Shown here: piece after piece, positions 24,575 through 36,289 of the stretch | Numbering within the stretch: the first letter of the stretch is position 1 | Layout: each line of letters begins with the position of its first letter | Assembly (NCBI GenBank): GCA_026707945.1 | Contig: JAPOVV010000074.1 | Location: 124,001 to 188,000 of the forward strand | Direction: 5' to 3' | From: Gammaproteobacteria bacterium | GTDB taxonomy: Bacteria > Pseudomonadota > Gammaproteobacteria > Pseudomonadales > Azotimanducaceae | Length of the DNA: 64,000 nt | Notes under the pieces: generated by a model | What the model was told of the DNA's origin: nothing | The model's database searches: none | The model's input: the letters and a program-made list of their open reading frames with translations, nothing else | Program-made: the position numbers and the translations under genes

Positions 24575-26059
24575 TTACACGTTAGAGAGTGCAGCCCACT
24601 CCTTCTCCAGTTTCTTCAGTTTCTTATTCGATATCCCACCCAGGCACTCAATCGCCGAACGCAATCGTGCGCGCGTGAGTTCCGGACCCAATACTTCAAT
24701 CGAATCGAATAGCGGCAACGCAACTTTTCGGCCCGACAACGCGACAAAGAGCGGTGAAACAAAATCGCGAACCTTATAGCCACACCGATCGGCCATTTCC
24801 CGCAATGCCATACCAATTTCATCGCTCTGCCACGTCGAGACGTTTTCTAGTGATCGCGCACTAAAGTCCAATATCTTCACTACATCTTCTTCGGACAGTG
24901 ACTTGTGAACGAAATCGTCTACGTCGATGGCCTGCCGATCGCCTACGAGGTAATCGACCTGCGGCAGTACTTGGTCGAATCGTTCGGTACGCTCTTTAAG
25001 CATCGAAACGATCTTTTGAATACGTGCCGCATCTCCTGCCCATGATGCGAAGCGTCTTTGGAATTCATCGTCCGTTAGATCTCGAAGGTAACACCCGTTG
25101 AGCCAATCGAGTTTCTCAACATCGAATACTGGACCTCTAGGCGTGATTCGACCAAGATCTAGGTTCTTTGCGAAATCGGCATAGCTGAATTGCTCGCGTT
25201 CATCGGGCATTGACCAACCCATCGTTGCAAGATAGTTCAGTAACGCTTCAGGTAAATAACCGCGGTCTCGATAGAAATTAATTCCAGTTGGGTTCTTGCG
25301 CTTCGACATTTTTGACTGGTCGCGATTACGCAAGAGAGGTAAGTGGAACAGTTCCTGAAACTGCCAACCAAAATAGTCGTAAATGAGAACGTGCTTCGGG
25401 CAGGACGAAATCCACTCTTCACCACGCAGGATGTGGGTAATTCCCATCAGATGGTCGTCGACCGTAGCGCAAAGGTGATATGTCGGAAAGCCATCCGACT
25501 TCACCAAAACCTGCATATCAACTTGCTGCCAAGGGATCGAAATCTCACCACGTATCTGGTCCGTAAAGACACAATCACCCGACTCGGGTACGCGCAACCG
25601 GATAACGTGCGACTCCCCCGCATCAACGCGGCGCTGGACTTCGTCCTCACCCAGCGTAAGGCAATGACCATCGTATTTAGGCGTTTTTCCTTGTTGTTGT
25701 TGTTCGCGCCGTACTTCATCCAGTCGTTCTGGCGAACAGAAGCATTTAAACGCCCCACCCGTCTCGATCAGTTCATTTGCATGGGTTTCGTATGTCTTTA
25801 GACGTTCACTAACGCGGTACGGTCCGTGTGCCCCGCCAATATCTGGCCCTTCATTCCACTGTAGGTTCAGCCATTTCAAAGCATCCAGAATATCGGTTTC
25901 TGACTGCTTAGAGCTTCGTGCCGCGTCGGAATCCTCAATGCGAAGGATGAAGTCCCCGTCCTGCTGCTCTGCAAACGCTTTATTAAACAGCGCGATGTAT
26001 GCGGTGCCTAGGTGAGGCATACCTGTTGGCGACGGCGCGATGCGCGTTCTAACGGACAT
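24575..26059 (-). CDS. gltX: Glutamyl-tRNA synthetase
   Basis: 494 residues, standard bacterial length. Class I signatures: RIAPSPTGMPHLGTAYIALF (6-25, HIGH-type HLGT) and SKMSKRKNPTG (about 250-260, KMSKR). The anticodon-binding helical domain fills the C-terminal third. It charges tRNA-Glu for translation and tetrapyrrole synthesis. A TATAAT box at 26090-26085 (minus strand) followed by CGGTC resembles that of the nearby tRNA-Ala, giving it its own promoter downstream of lptG. Confidence 0.96.
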   Translation of the reverse strand: MSVRTRIAPSPTGMPHLGTAYIALFNKAFAEQQDGDFILRIEDSDAARSSKQSETDILDALKWLNLQWNEGPDIGGAHGPYRVSERLKTYETHANELIETGGAFKCFCSPERLDEVRREQQQQGKTPKYDGHCLTLGEDEVQRRVDAGESHVIRLRVPESGDCVFTDQIRGEISIPWQQVDMQVLVKSDGFPTYHLCATVDDHLMGITHILRGEEWISSCPKHVLIYDYFGWQFQELFHLPLLRNRDQSKMSKRKNPTGINFYRDRGYLPEALLNYLATMGWSMPDEREQFSYADFAKNLDLGRITPRGPVFDVEKLDWLNGCYLRDLTDDEFQRRFASWAGDAARIQKIVSMLKERTERFDQVLPQVDYLVGDRQAIDVDDFVHKSLSEEDVVKILDFSARSLENVSTWQSDEIGMALREMADRCGYKVRDFVSPLFVALSGRKVALPLFDSIEVLGPELTRARLRSAIECLGGISNKKLKKLEKEWAALSNV

Positions 26060-26084
26060 ACGACGGGTCTAACGGTGGCGACCG

Positions 26085-26090
26085 ATTATA
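26085..26090 (-). promoter_or_regulatory. -10 element of gltX
   Basis: Perfect TATAAT on the minus strand, 25 bases before the gltX ATG. The eleven bases TATAATCGGTC are identical to those at the tRNA-Ala promoter. No good -35 match at 16-18 bases was found. Confidence 0.4.
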
Positions 26091-26112
26091 GAAAGAGGTT
26101 CGATTTTCGACG

Positions 26113-27159
26113 TTATCGGATTCGATGGAGTAAGACCAATCCGATCGTCCAAACCATCAAAATAGGAACGCTGATGGCGACTGCTGGCGGGAGTGCGAAT
26201 ACGACCGTAACGGGGGCGACCAAGGTTTGGAAATAGTGAAATGCAAAACCTACCGCAATTCCGAAGGTTAGACGAGCGCCCATCCCCATTTCTCGAGTGG
26301 AACCCACCACGAATCCAATTGCGATGAGCACCAACCCCAACACACTCAACGGTTTCGTCAGCTTCAACCAGAACTCAATCTGATACTCCGTCGCATCTTC
26401 TCCAGCTTCACGAAGATCGTTAATCTGTTCGTACAGCTGCACTAGCGACATCTTTCGAGGTTCAACCGTGAACGCACTCATCAATGAATCCGCTGAACGC
26501 GGCGTTTCCCACGTTGCACTTGGCGGTCGAGTTACCTCAATCCTTCGAGTTTCAATTGACGTGTCTGTTACGTCCTCAAGTTCCCAACCACCCTCTGCAT
26601 TTTTTGGTCGAGCGGATCTAGCTTCTCGCACGTGCGTTAAGTTTCCTTCTTCGTTGAGTCGATACTGCGAGACTTCTCGAAGGGTCTCACTCGAAGTAAT
26701 CGAACCGATCCGGGTAAATGTGTCGCTTTCCCTCACCCAGGCGGCGTCAATCGTGCCATCAATGGACGAAGCACCTCTTTCATCGGCAGCGAATATCAAC
26801 GGTATTAACGTCTGGGCGAGGATGATCATGAGCACACTCGGTATACAAGCCGATGCGAACAGACGCGTGACTGAGACGCCTGTACTTCGGAATACCGTTA
26901 GTTCGGAATTCGACGACAGGCTGCCCATCCCAATCAGGACACCTAGGAAGACAGCAAACGGCGCAAGTTCCTCGATCTTTCGAGGCATGGTCCTTACCGT
27001 TTGGTCTAGCGCTGCGAGGAATCCGCCTTGCTCTTCTGCGTCCGGAAGTGCATCAAGCAATGTGAACACGAACATCAACAAGCCGCCGCACAAGGTCACG
27101 ACGACCATTGCAAGAAAGGTCGTCTTGCCGATGTACCAGTCCATCAAACGCGTATTCAT
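26113..27159 (-). CDS. lptG: LPS export permease LptG
   Basis: 348 residues. N-terminal MNTRLMDWYIGKTTFLAMVVV and further membrane segments near 50-115 and three at the C-terminus (about 272-345), with a periplasmic beta-jellyroll in between, is the LptF/LptG arrangement. With LptF and the ATPase LptB it forms the inner-membrane transporter that extracts lipopolysaccharide. Its ATG overlaps the lptF stop by four bases (ATGA). Confidence 0.93.
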   Translation of the reverse strand: MNTRLMDWYIGKTTFLAMVVVTLCGGLLMFVFTLLDALPDAEEQGGFLAALDQTVRTMPRKIEELAPFAVFLGVLIGMGSLSSNSELTVFRSTGVSVTRLFASACIPSVLMIILAQTLIPLIFAADERGASSIDGTIDAAWVRESDTFTRIGSITSSETLREVSQYRLNEEGNLTHVREARSARPKNAEGGWELEDVTDTSIETRRIEVTRPPSATWETPRSADSLMSAFTVEPRKMSLVQLYEQINDLREAGEDATEYQIEFWLKLTKPLSVLGLVLIAIGFVVGSTREMGMGARLTFGIAVGFAFHYFQTLVAPVTVVFALPPAVAISVPILMVWTIGLVLLHRIR

Positions 27160-28238
27160 ACGGGTCGCCAGTTCCTGCGCATGAGGTATATTCCGATAAG
27201 ACCCATCAATAGATGAACGGGCCAGAATCCAATGACAGACAACGTCGCGCTATTCTGCAATTGATTCATCGACCCCAAGATCAATCCGTAATACGCGACA
27301 AAAATCAACAACCCAGGTAGGATCTTTCCGAAACGACCAGAGCGCGGCTTGATGCGCCCGAGACCCACAGCGATAAAGGAGACGATGAAGGTCATGGTGG
27401 GCATGGCTAATCGCCAATGCCACTCCAGGCGTTGTTTTGGATCGTTGGGATCGAGTTGTGTCGAAGGGATGCGCGAAGGGTCATCTCGCAACTGGGTCAC
27501 CGCTTCGATTTCAATTCGTTGCGTCATGGCATCGAATGACGCGACGCTATAACCTCGATCTGATTCATCTTGTGTGTAACGTCGACCCGACGATAGTTCG
27601 AGATAGCGTGCACCAGTTTCGGGATCAACGTAGTACTGACCTCGATCAGCCAAAATCGTGGTGTCAGACGTGGGTGTCCTTTGTTGCAGAAATACGTCGC
27701 CTACCGTCATTGCTTCACGGTCAACCTGCCCCATGTAGCTCACGCGTTGGCCGTCATCAAAGGTACGGAACGTGTCGGGTTTGATGACGTCAAACTCGCT
27801 GACGACCTCCTGTGACGTAATGACCTCAAGAAACGTCGCGCGGGCGTCCGGGGTCACCACGAAACTGAAGTAAGCGATAAACGCAACGACCGGTATGACA
27901 ACCCACCCGAGCCACGAGAGTAACCGCAACGGACCCACATTGGCGATCTGGAAGATCGGCATCTCACTATCGGCATCCAAGCGACCGATCGTGAGCAATA
28001 TGGAAAGATATAAACTGAAGGGGATAACGATTTGAAGGAAGTCAGGCATCTTGAGCGCCAGCACCAACCACAAGACCTCCGGAGCAAGCTCGCCTGCTGC
28101 AGCGTCCTGTAAATAGCCTGTAAAGCGACTGCCAAGGCTGATGAGCATGAGGACGAAGAACACTACCGCGAACACAGCCACGAGTTCGCGGAGACAGTAC
28201 TTTGGCGCAATGCCAACGTCAATCATGTCGAATAGCAC
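27156..28238 (-). CDS. lptF: LPS export permease LptF
   Basis: 360 residues from GTG 28238, or ATG 28226 four codons later. Typical N-terminus IAPKYCLRELVAVFAVVFFV, then LALKMPDFLQIVIPFSLYLS (about 82-101), a periplasmic domain (about 130-270) and three C-terminal helices. Partner of LptG in the LptB2FG complex. In many gammaproteobacteria the divergent neighbour is pepA followed by holC and valS; here holC follows directly and pepA is absent. Confidence 0.93.
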   Translation of the reverse strand: MLFDMIDVGIAPKYCLRELVAVFAVVFFVLMLISLGSRFTGYLQDAAAGELAPEVLWLVLALKMPDFLQIVIPFSLYLSILLTIGRLDADSEMPIFQIANVGPLRLLSWLGWVVIPVVAFIAYFSFVVTPDARATFLEVITSQEVVSEFDVIKPDTFRTFDDGQRVSYMGQVDREAMTVGDVFLQQRTPTSDTTILADRGQYYVDPETGARYLELSSGRRYTQDESDRGYSVASFDAMTQRIEIEAVTQLRDDPSRIPSTQLDPNDPKQRLEWHWRLAMPTMTFIVSFIAVGLGRIKPRSGRFGKILPGLLIFVAYYGLILGSMNQLQNSATLSVIGFWPVHLLMGLIGIYLMRRNWRPV

Positions 28239-28396
28239 GCTCCCTTGTTCAATTTAGAAGCTGGATCGTTACCGACCACGTCGATCTATCTCGAATGCGA
28301 TGTAACGTTTGGTGTAGAACTTCGAATTGTCCTTCACTATAGCGGCGACCATTAGCGAAAATTAACGAATCCGGGTTGCCATGTTAGACCAACGAA

Positions 28397-28837
28397 TTGA
28401 AGAATGACGTCGAACTCGCAAACGTGAGTTTTTATCGACTCGATCGGGTCGACCTAGATGGGAAGTTCAAAACTGCTTGTCGTCTCGCATCGCAGGCGTA
28501 TGAGAGGTCAAAGTCGGTGTTTATTTTGACGGCTAACGAGGAAGACTCCCAGAAAATGGATCAGTTGCTTTGGGATTTCCCTTCCAATCGCTTCATTCCG
28601 CACGTACAACGCGCGGAAAAGCCTTCCCATCACAATCTCGTGCGCATTCATCATCAGTTACCCGAAGACAGTCACTACGTGCTCATTAACCTAACTGATC
28701 AAGCGGTCGCGATCGCCGGAAAACTCGAACGCATTTTTGAGATTACGATGCCTAGTGAAGCTGATTCCGCACGCGCTCGCCAGAATCACTACGAACAGTT
28801 AAACTGCACTGTTCAAACCCACTCGATAAAAATCTGA
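28397..28837 (+). CDS. holC: DNA polymerase III subunit chi
   Basis: 146 residues from TTG 28397. The family pattern is visible in SFYRLDRVDLDGKFKTACRL (about 10-29), VFILTANEEDSQKMDQLLWD (37-56) and SNRFIPHVQRAE. Chi links the clamp loader, via psi, to single-stranded-DNA-binding protein. The sequence fits the short HolC type. The stop is 17 bases before the ankyrin gene start, so both may be co-transcribed. Confidence 0.85.
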   Translation: MKNDVELANVSFYRLDRVDLDGKFKTACRLASQAYERSKSVFILTANEEDSQKMDQLLWDFPSNRFIPHVQRAEKPSHHNLVRIHHQLPEDSHYVLINLTDQAVAIAGKLERIFEITMPSEADSARARQNHYEQLNCTVQTHSIKI

Positions 28838-28854
28838 AAGAGAGATTATTTGGC

Positions 28855-29949
28855 ATGAGAGTTGTCGATCCAATCAATCGAGTTCAAGGCGATTTCTTCT
28901 TTCGAGACGAACATAAACTCGATTTAAACAGTCCCGAACGTGAAATGATCGTTGCGGCATTAGGTAAAGCGCCTTTACAGTGGGAAGGCTCGCCAAACAC
29001 GCAACGGATGCGTGAGATTCTCAGCCAGCATCCACGTGTGTTAGAGACGATTGGACCACGTCTGCTCAACACCATTGTCGGCATGAAAGGTTGTGGCCCA
29101 GCCATCGCGTTTCTTCTTGAGCACGACGTGCCGTTTGAGATGGCTCAAGACGTCTACAACCCAATGCACGAAGGCGCATGGTGCGATGCGGTGGACTCGC
29201 TACAAGCACTATTCGAATCAGGCGTCGTCGACGCAACGAGTGTGTCCGTCGAGAAACCTCACCTCGGGTGGCCAGACAACATTTCGCTCATGTATTGGGC
29301 TGCATATCGCGGCTCTGTACCGATGGCGGAACTGCTCATCAAGTACGGTGTTGGCAAACACCATGAACTACGAATGAAGAGTAACGGCGAACGCGGGGAA
29401 ACATCGCTACAGGAATCCGTGTCGCCGCCAAAACTCGGAGCGCAGGAGGACCACCTTAAAGTCGCGCAACTGTTGATCGATGATGGTGCGTACTACGACA
29501 TTGGTTCCGCGAGCGCTTTAAATGATGTAACGCGTGTTGAAGCGCTGATAGCGGAAGACGCAACCATAGCGCACAAAGCGTTGGAGTTTGATATGACCGC
29601 GTTGCATTGGTCCGCACGAGCCGGCGCAGTAGAGGTCACGCGGTTGCTACTCAAGAATAGCGCTGATCCAAACGCGCTCAATCGTTCACACAGGACCCCG
29701 ATTCAGCTTGCAGCAGAGATGAATCAAGCGGATATCGTGAACTTACTCGCAGAAGCAGATGCGGACTTGAATACGCAAGATAAGAAAGGACGCACACCGT
29801 TGCACCGTGCTACCTATGAAGGTAAGGTAGAAGCCGCCGAAGCGCTATTGGCTAACGGCGCTGACCCAAGTGTCACGAATAAGAATGGGAAGACCGCCTT
29901 CGAAATCGCGCGCAAAGAGGCCAAAATCTTCAAAAACGCCTTGTCGTAG
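28855..29949 (+). CDS. Ankyrin repeat protein beside oxyR/katG
   Basis: 364 residues, ATG 28855. Clear ankyrin units in the C-terminal half: MTALHWSARAGAVEVTRLLL, RTPIQLAAEMNQADIVNLLA, GRTPLHRATYEGKVEAAEAL and GKTAFEIARKEAK. The N-terminal 200 residues hold diverged units. No signal peptide. Ankyrin proteins next to catalase genes are known in Pseudomonas (ankB/katB), where they are needed for full catalase activity, so a peroxide-defence role is possible (inference). It sits between holC and valS together with oxyR and katG, where most relatives have holC-valS directly. Confidence 0.85.
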   Translation: MRVVDPINRVQGDFFFRDEHKLDLNSPEREMIVAALGKAPLQWEGSPNTQRMREILSQHPRVLETIGPRLLNTIVGMKGCGPAIAFLLEHDVPFEMAQDVYNPMHEGAWCDAVDSLQALFESGVVDATSVSVEKPHLGWPDNISLMYWAAYRGSVPMAELLIKYGVGKHHELRMKSNGERGETSLQESVSPPKLGAQEDHLKVAQLLIDDGAYYDIGSASALNDVTRVEALIAEDATIAHKALEFDMTALHWSARAGAVEVTRLLLKNSADPNALNRSHRTPIQLAAEMNQADIVNLLAEADADLNTQDKKGRTPLHRATYEGKVEAAEALLANGADPSVTNKNGKTAFEIARKEAKIFKNALS

Positions 29950-30018
29950 CGGGACCGAGTTAGCCTCATATCCATCGCCGACTCAGGCTGCAGACTAAAG
30001 ACCGGTATCAAATCTCGA

Positions 30019-30924
30019 CTAATTCGATCGGGTGAATGATTTGCGGAAGAACTGCGAGAGTGTTTGAAAATCTCGCGTGCGTGACGATGTTGAACGCCAA
30101 GCAACACCGATCCGGCGGAACGCGGGTAACTTAGTTCGCGATAGCGACACGTTCGCACCACTTGTAATCGCCGCATCAACAGCAAGTTTCGGAATTAGCG
30201 CAACACCAATACCCGCTGCAACCATCTGCACCAACGTATGCAAACTCGTCGCCTCAAACGGACTAGAGTTACCCAAATTACGATCATGACAGAATTCAAG
30301 GGTTTGATCGCGCAGACAGTGACCCTCTTCTAGCAACATCAGCTGGTCCATGTCGAGTGTATCAAGATCTACGACCGATCTGCCAGCCAGCGGATGATCA
30401 CGAGCACAAGCGAAGAGCAGTTCATCTTCGAAAATAATCTCGACACAAAAATCGCGAGTGTCGAACGGCAATGCAATGACGGCAAGATCCAGTTCGCCTT
30501 CTGCGAGTCGAGCAAGTAATTGAAGCGTCCGGTCTTCCCTTAAGAACAGCTTCAAAGATTGAAAATTCGAACGGATCGGCGGCATCACTTTCGGCAGGAA
30601 AAATGGACCGATCGTCGGAATGACGCCTAACCGAATCTCTCCGGACATGGGTGCGCGACTCGCTCTCGCGATATCCATCACGTCCTCGGCATCGCGCAAA
30701 AGCACGCGTGCTCGTTCGGCGATCCTCTCACCAACGCGCGTCAACATCACTTGACGATTCGTGCGTTCTGCGACCTCAATCTCAAGGACGGTCTCGAGGT
30801 CACGAATCCCAGCGCTTAATGTTGATTGCGTAATAAAGCAACGTTCTGCCGCTCGCCCAAAGTGGCGTGTTTCTGCTAGCGCAACCAAATACTGAAGCTG
30901 CTTCAGAGTAGGCAGTCGCTTCAC
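30019..30924 (-). CDS. oxyR: Peroxide-sensing LysR-type regulator OxyR
   Basis: 301 residues from GTG 30924, picked because AAGGAG lies 6 bases upstream and the protein then begins KRLPTLKQLQYLVALAETRH, as in OxyR; the frame is open to 31014. Winged-helix domain 1-60, substrate domain 93-300. The redox pair is Cys203 and Cys212 in EEGHCLRDQTLEFCHD, with the same spacing as Cys199/Cys208 of E. coli OxyR. Oxidation by hydrogen peroxide forms a disulphide that switches on target genes. It diverges from katG across 125 bases, the usual regulator-target arrangement. Confidence 0.93.
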   Translation of the reverse strand: MKRLPTLKQLQYLVALAETRHFGRAAERCFITQSTLSAGIRDLETVLEIEVAERTNRQVMLTRVGERIAERARVLLRDAEDVMDIARASRAPMSGEIRLGVIPTIGPFFLPKVMPPIRSNFQSLKLFLREDRTLQLLARLAEGELDLAVIALPFDTRDFCVEIIFEDELLFACARDHPLAGRSVVDLDTLDMDQLMLLEEGHCLRDQTLEFCHDRNLGNSSPFEATSLHTLVQMVAAGIGVALIPKLAVDAAITSGANVSLSRTKLPAFRRIGVAWRSTSSRTRDFQTLSQFFRKSFTRSN

Positions 30925-30954
30925 CTGAAACTCCTTTCTACGTTCGTTTTTTCC

Positions 30955-30977
30955 GATTGATACAACAATTATTAATC
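30955..30977. promoter_or_regulatory. Candidate OxyR operator
   Basis: Imperfect 23-base dyad GATTGATA-N7-TATTAATC centred at 30966, in the oxyR-katG gap, directly upstream of the katG -35. Its arms contain ATA/TAT as in OxyR half sites, but the spacing (7 rather than 9 bases between ATA and TAT) departs from the E. coli consensus. Confidence 0.4.
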
Positions 30978-30979
30978 GT

Positions 30980-31008
30980 TTTACTAAAACGAGAGCTTCC
31001 TCTATGCT
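30980..31008 (+). promoter_or_regulatory. katG promoter
   Basis: -35 TTTACT (30980-30985) and -10 TATGCT (31003-31008) separated by 17 bases, each 4/6 to the sigma-70 consensus. It is weak, as expected for an activator-dependent promoter, with the candidate operator just upstream. Confidence 0.5.
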
Positions 31009-31046
31009 TAACATGTCAAACTGAATAACATCAACTTAAGGGGTAA

Positions 31047-33233
<2,187 letters not shown>

Positions 33234-33241
33234 CGCTTTAG

Positions 33242-33286
33242 AAACCGGTCCGCGAATGCATCATCGCGGACCGGTTTCGTTTTTTT
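33242..33286 (+). terminator. Rho-independent terminator of katG
   Basis: A perfect 14-base stem (33242-33255 with 33264-33277), AAACCGGTCCGCGA against its complement, with an 8-base loop and then CGTTTTTTT. It begins 9 bases after the katG stop. Confidence 0.95.
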
Positions 33287-33441
33287 GGCACTCCATAAAA
33301 GCTAACTAACAAGCGTCGCTATTCAGCTTGATAGAATAGAAGCGCTTTGTTGACTATTCGCGTCAACATCCTTAGTACACACGCCTCACGACCAGCTCCC
33401 ACAAGGAGCTTTCTTGTAGGCTACGACTGGTTGCACGAAAC

Positions 33442-36234
33442 ATGAGCAAACAGCCGCAGCTGGATCCTAAATACGATCCACGGCGCATCGAACAAGACAT
33501 ATACCAAGACTGGGAAGCGAAGGGATATTTCGCTCCACGCGGAAACGGAAAACCGTATTCCATCGTCATTCCGCCGCCGAACGTCACCGGTACATTGCAC
33601 CTGGGACATGGGTTTCAGCACACGATCATGGATCTGCTGATTCGTTTTCACCGGATGGATGGACGTGAAACGCTTTGGCAAACAGGTACGGATCACGCGG
33701 GTATCGCGACCCAAATGGTCGTTACCGAACAGCTGCGTGCGGCCGGCACCTCCCCCACAGAACTAGGTCGTGATGAATTCACCAACCGGGTATGGGAGTG
33801 GCGCGACCAAGCCGGCGGGACCATCACAGAGCAAATGCGGCGCATCGGTTCATCGGTCGACTGGGCTCGCGAAAGGTTCACCATGGATGAAGGCTTTAGT
33901 CGTGCCGTCCTTGAAGTCTTCGTAAGGCTCTACGAAGATGGACTCATCTATCGAGGCAAGCGGCTGGTTAACTGGGATCCAAGTATGGAAACCGCCTTGT
34001 CGGACCTCGAGGTCATCAGCGAGGACGAGAAAGGTTCGTTATGGCATCTACGCTACCCGCTCGCGAATGGCGCGCATACGAAAGATGGCAAGGACTACCT
34101 AGTTGTAGCCACTACCCGTCCTGAAACGATGTTGGGTGACACGGGGGTCGCAGTTCACCCCGATGACGAACGCTATCAAGATCTAATTGGCAAGACGGTG
34201 ACCCTGCCTCTCGTAGGTCGCGAGCTGCCGATCATCGCCGACGACTACGTCGATCCTGAATTCGGTACAGGTTGTCTAAAGATCACACCTGCACACGACT
34301 TTAATGACAACGAAATCGGCGCTCGACACGATCTTGAGCTGATCAATATCTTCACCAGTACTGCTACCTTGAACGAAAACGTTCCCGAACAGTTCGGAGG
34401 AATGGATCGTTTTACTGCCCGTGAAGAGGTCATTTCTCAGCTCGACTCACTTGGGTTGTTAGAACTGCAGGAAGACTACACCGTCCAAATCCCTCGCGGC
34501 GAACGGTCCGGCGAGGTCTTGGAACCATGGCTCACTGACCAATGGTTCGTCGCAATTAAGGAACTCGCAGAACCTGCAATCGAAGCGGTGGAAAGCGGTC
34601 AAATACGTTTCGAACCAAAACGATGGGAGAACGTCTACTTCAGCTGGATGCGAGAAATCAAGGACTGGGCTATCAGTCGCCAACTATGGTGGGGTCACCA
34701 GATACCAGCCTGGTATGACGATGAAGGCAATGTCTATGTTGCTCGTAATGAGCAGGACGCTCGCGCAAAACATCAGATTGATGACGCGACGTCGCTCACG
34801 CGAGATCCCGACGTACTCGATACGTGGTTTTCAAGCGCTTTATGGACGTTTGCCACCATGGGTTGGCCTGATGAAACGCCGGACTTGAGCAGATTTCACC
34901 CAACCGATGTACTCGTGACAGGTCACGACATCATTTTCTTCTGGGTCGCTCGGATGATCATGATGACGCTTCGATTCACCGGTGACGTGCCGTTTAAACA
35001 GGTCTTTGTTCATGGGTTAGTGCGCGACAGGCACGGCCAAAAAATGACGAAAACTAAAGGCAACGGCCTTGATCCGATCGACGTGATCGACGGCGTCACG
35101 TGTGACGACCTCGTCTCAAAGCGAACGGCAAATCTCACGCAAGCAAGTTTGGCCGAAAAAATCGCTGGCGATACCAGTCGAGATTTCCCAGACGGAATTC
35201 CCGCATACGGTACGGATGCACTTCGCTTTACATTCAGTGCGATCGCATCACCTGGACAAAGCAGTTACCCATTTGACCTTCAGCAAGTTGAGGGTTATCA
35301 CTTCTTCTGTAATAAGCTGTGGAACGCGACGAAATTCGTTCTCTCGAACGTGGATGCCGATTTTCGTGCGACTCAGAATCACGGGGGTTTGGCAGACCGA
35401 TGGATCAAGTCGCAACTAAGGCGCGTCATCCAAGCGTCTAGACAAGCGCTCACTAGCTATCGGTTTGACCGATATGCGCAACAACTCTACCAATTTGCAT
35501 GGCACGAATACTGCGACTGGTATCTCGAACTCACAAAACCTGTCTTATTCAATGAAGACAAAGAATCGGAGTCATACGTTGCAGCACAGTCCACATTGGT
35601 CGTCGTGCTCGAGTCGCTCGTTCGGTTACTTCACCCGTTAGTCCCCTACATTACTGAGACCATTTGGCAACAGATCGCGCCACTTTGCGACAATCACTCC
35701 GAAAGTGTCATGCTCGCCGAATACCCAGCGGAAGATGATTTTCAACTAGACGAACAAGCGGAACGAGCGATCGCTTGGCTCCAAGAAGTCGTGACCGCAA
35801 TCCGCAACCTACGCAGTGCACGTCAGATACCACCGGGGAACCAAGTTACAGTCCAAATTACGGGTCATAACGACTCGGATCGCGAATTCGCCGACGTCAC
35901 TCAAGTACCCCTCGCCCGGCTTGCCAAAGTTCGCGAGCTGGAGCTTATCGACGGCGGTATCGCCCCGATTGGATCAACGCAAGTCGTAGGCAATCTGAGT
36001 ATCACATTGCCTTTCGAAGACGACGCGGAACGTCAAGCAGAATCTAAACGACTTCAGAAGGAAGTCGACCGATTGGATTCAGAACTTACGCGTTCCCTTG
36101 ATAAACTCAATAACGAGAACTTTGTCTCCCGAGCACCAGCAGATGTCGTCGAGAAGGAGCGTGAGCGTCAATCCACGTATGAATCGCAGCTACGAGTACT
36201 TCGGGAGCAGCTGAATACGATCGGCGCTGATTGA
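33442..36234 (+). CDS. valS: Valyl-tRNA synthetase
   Basis: 930 residues. HIGH-type motif PPPNVTGTLHLGHGFQHTIM (about 49-68), editing domain with TTRPETMLGDTGVAVHPDD, and a KMSKS-region written GQKMTKTKGNGLDPIDVID, so the loop is KMTKT. The anticodon-binding domain has FDRYAQQLYQFAWHEYCDWYLE, and a C-terminal coiled coil (about 860-928) is typical of ValS. It charges tRNA-Val. Ordinarily next to holC in gammaproteobacteria; here 4.6 kb apart because of the ankyrin/oxyR/katG block. Confidence 0.96.
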   Translation: MSKQPQLDPKYDPRRIEQDIYQDWEAKGYFAPRGNGKPYSIVIPPPNVTGTLHLGHGFQHTIMDLLIRFHRMDGRETLWQTGTDHAGIATQMVVTEQLRAAGTSPTELGRDEFTNRVWEWRDQAGGTITEQMRRIGSSVDWARERFTMDEGFSRAVLEVFVRLYEDGLIYRGKRLVNWDPSMETALSDLEVISEDEKGSLWHLRYPLANGAHTKDGKDYLVVATTRPETMLGDTGVAVHPDDERYQDLIGKTVTLPLVGRELPIIADDYVDPEFGTGCLKITPAHDFNDNEIGARHDLELINIFTSTATLNENVPEQFGGMDRFTAREEVISQLDSLGLLELQEDYTVQIPRGERSGEVLEPWLTDQWFVAIKELAEPAIEAVESGQIRFEPKRWENVYFSWMREIKDWAISRQLWWGHQIPAWYDDEGNVYVARNEQDARAKHQIDDATSLTRDPDVLDTWFSSALWTFATMGWPDETPDLSRFHPTDVLVTGHDIIFFWVARMIMMTLRFTGDVPFKQVFVHGLVRDRHGQKMTKTKGNGLDPIDVIDGVTCDDLVSKRTANLTQASLAEKIAGDTSRDFPDGIPAYGTDALRFTFSAIASPGQSSYPFDLQQVEGYHFFCNKLWNATKFVLSNVDADFRATQNHGGLADRWIKSQLRRVIQASRQALTSYRFDRYAQQLYQFAWHEYCDWYLELTKPVLFNEDKESESYVAAQSTLVVVLESLVRLLHPLVPYITETIWQQIAPLCDNHSESVMLAEYPAEDDFQLDEQAERAIAWLQEVVTAIRNLRSARQIPPGNQVTVQITGHNDSDREFADVTQVPLARLAKVRELELIDGGIAPIGSTQVVGNLSITLPFEDDAERQAESKRLQKEVDRLDSELTRSLDKLNNENFVSRAPADVVEKERERQSTYESQLRVLREQLNTIGAD

Positions 36235-36289
36235 TCGTCTTTTGAGCTAGACTATTCCGAGAAGACCGTTTCTAAAGTGAGCGGCCTAG

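Noticed and set aside
28384-28402. TTAGACCAACGAATTGA, similar to the boxes near the PspB-like genes
   Set aside because: It has one extra base and lies at the holC start with no -24/-12 promoter downstream; probably chance.
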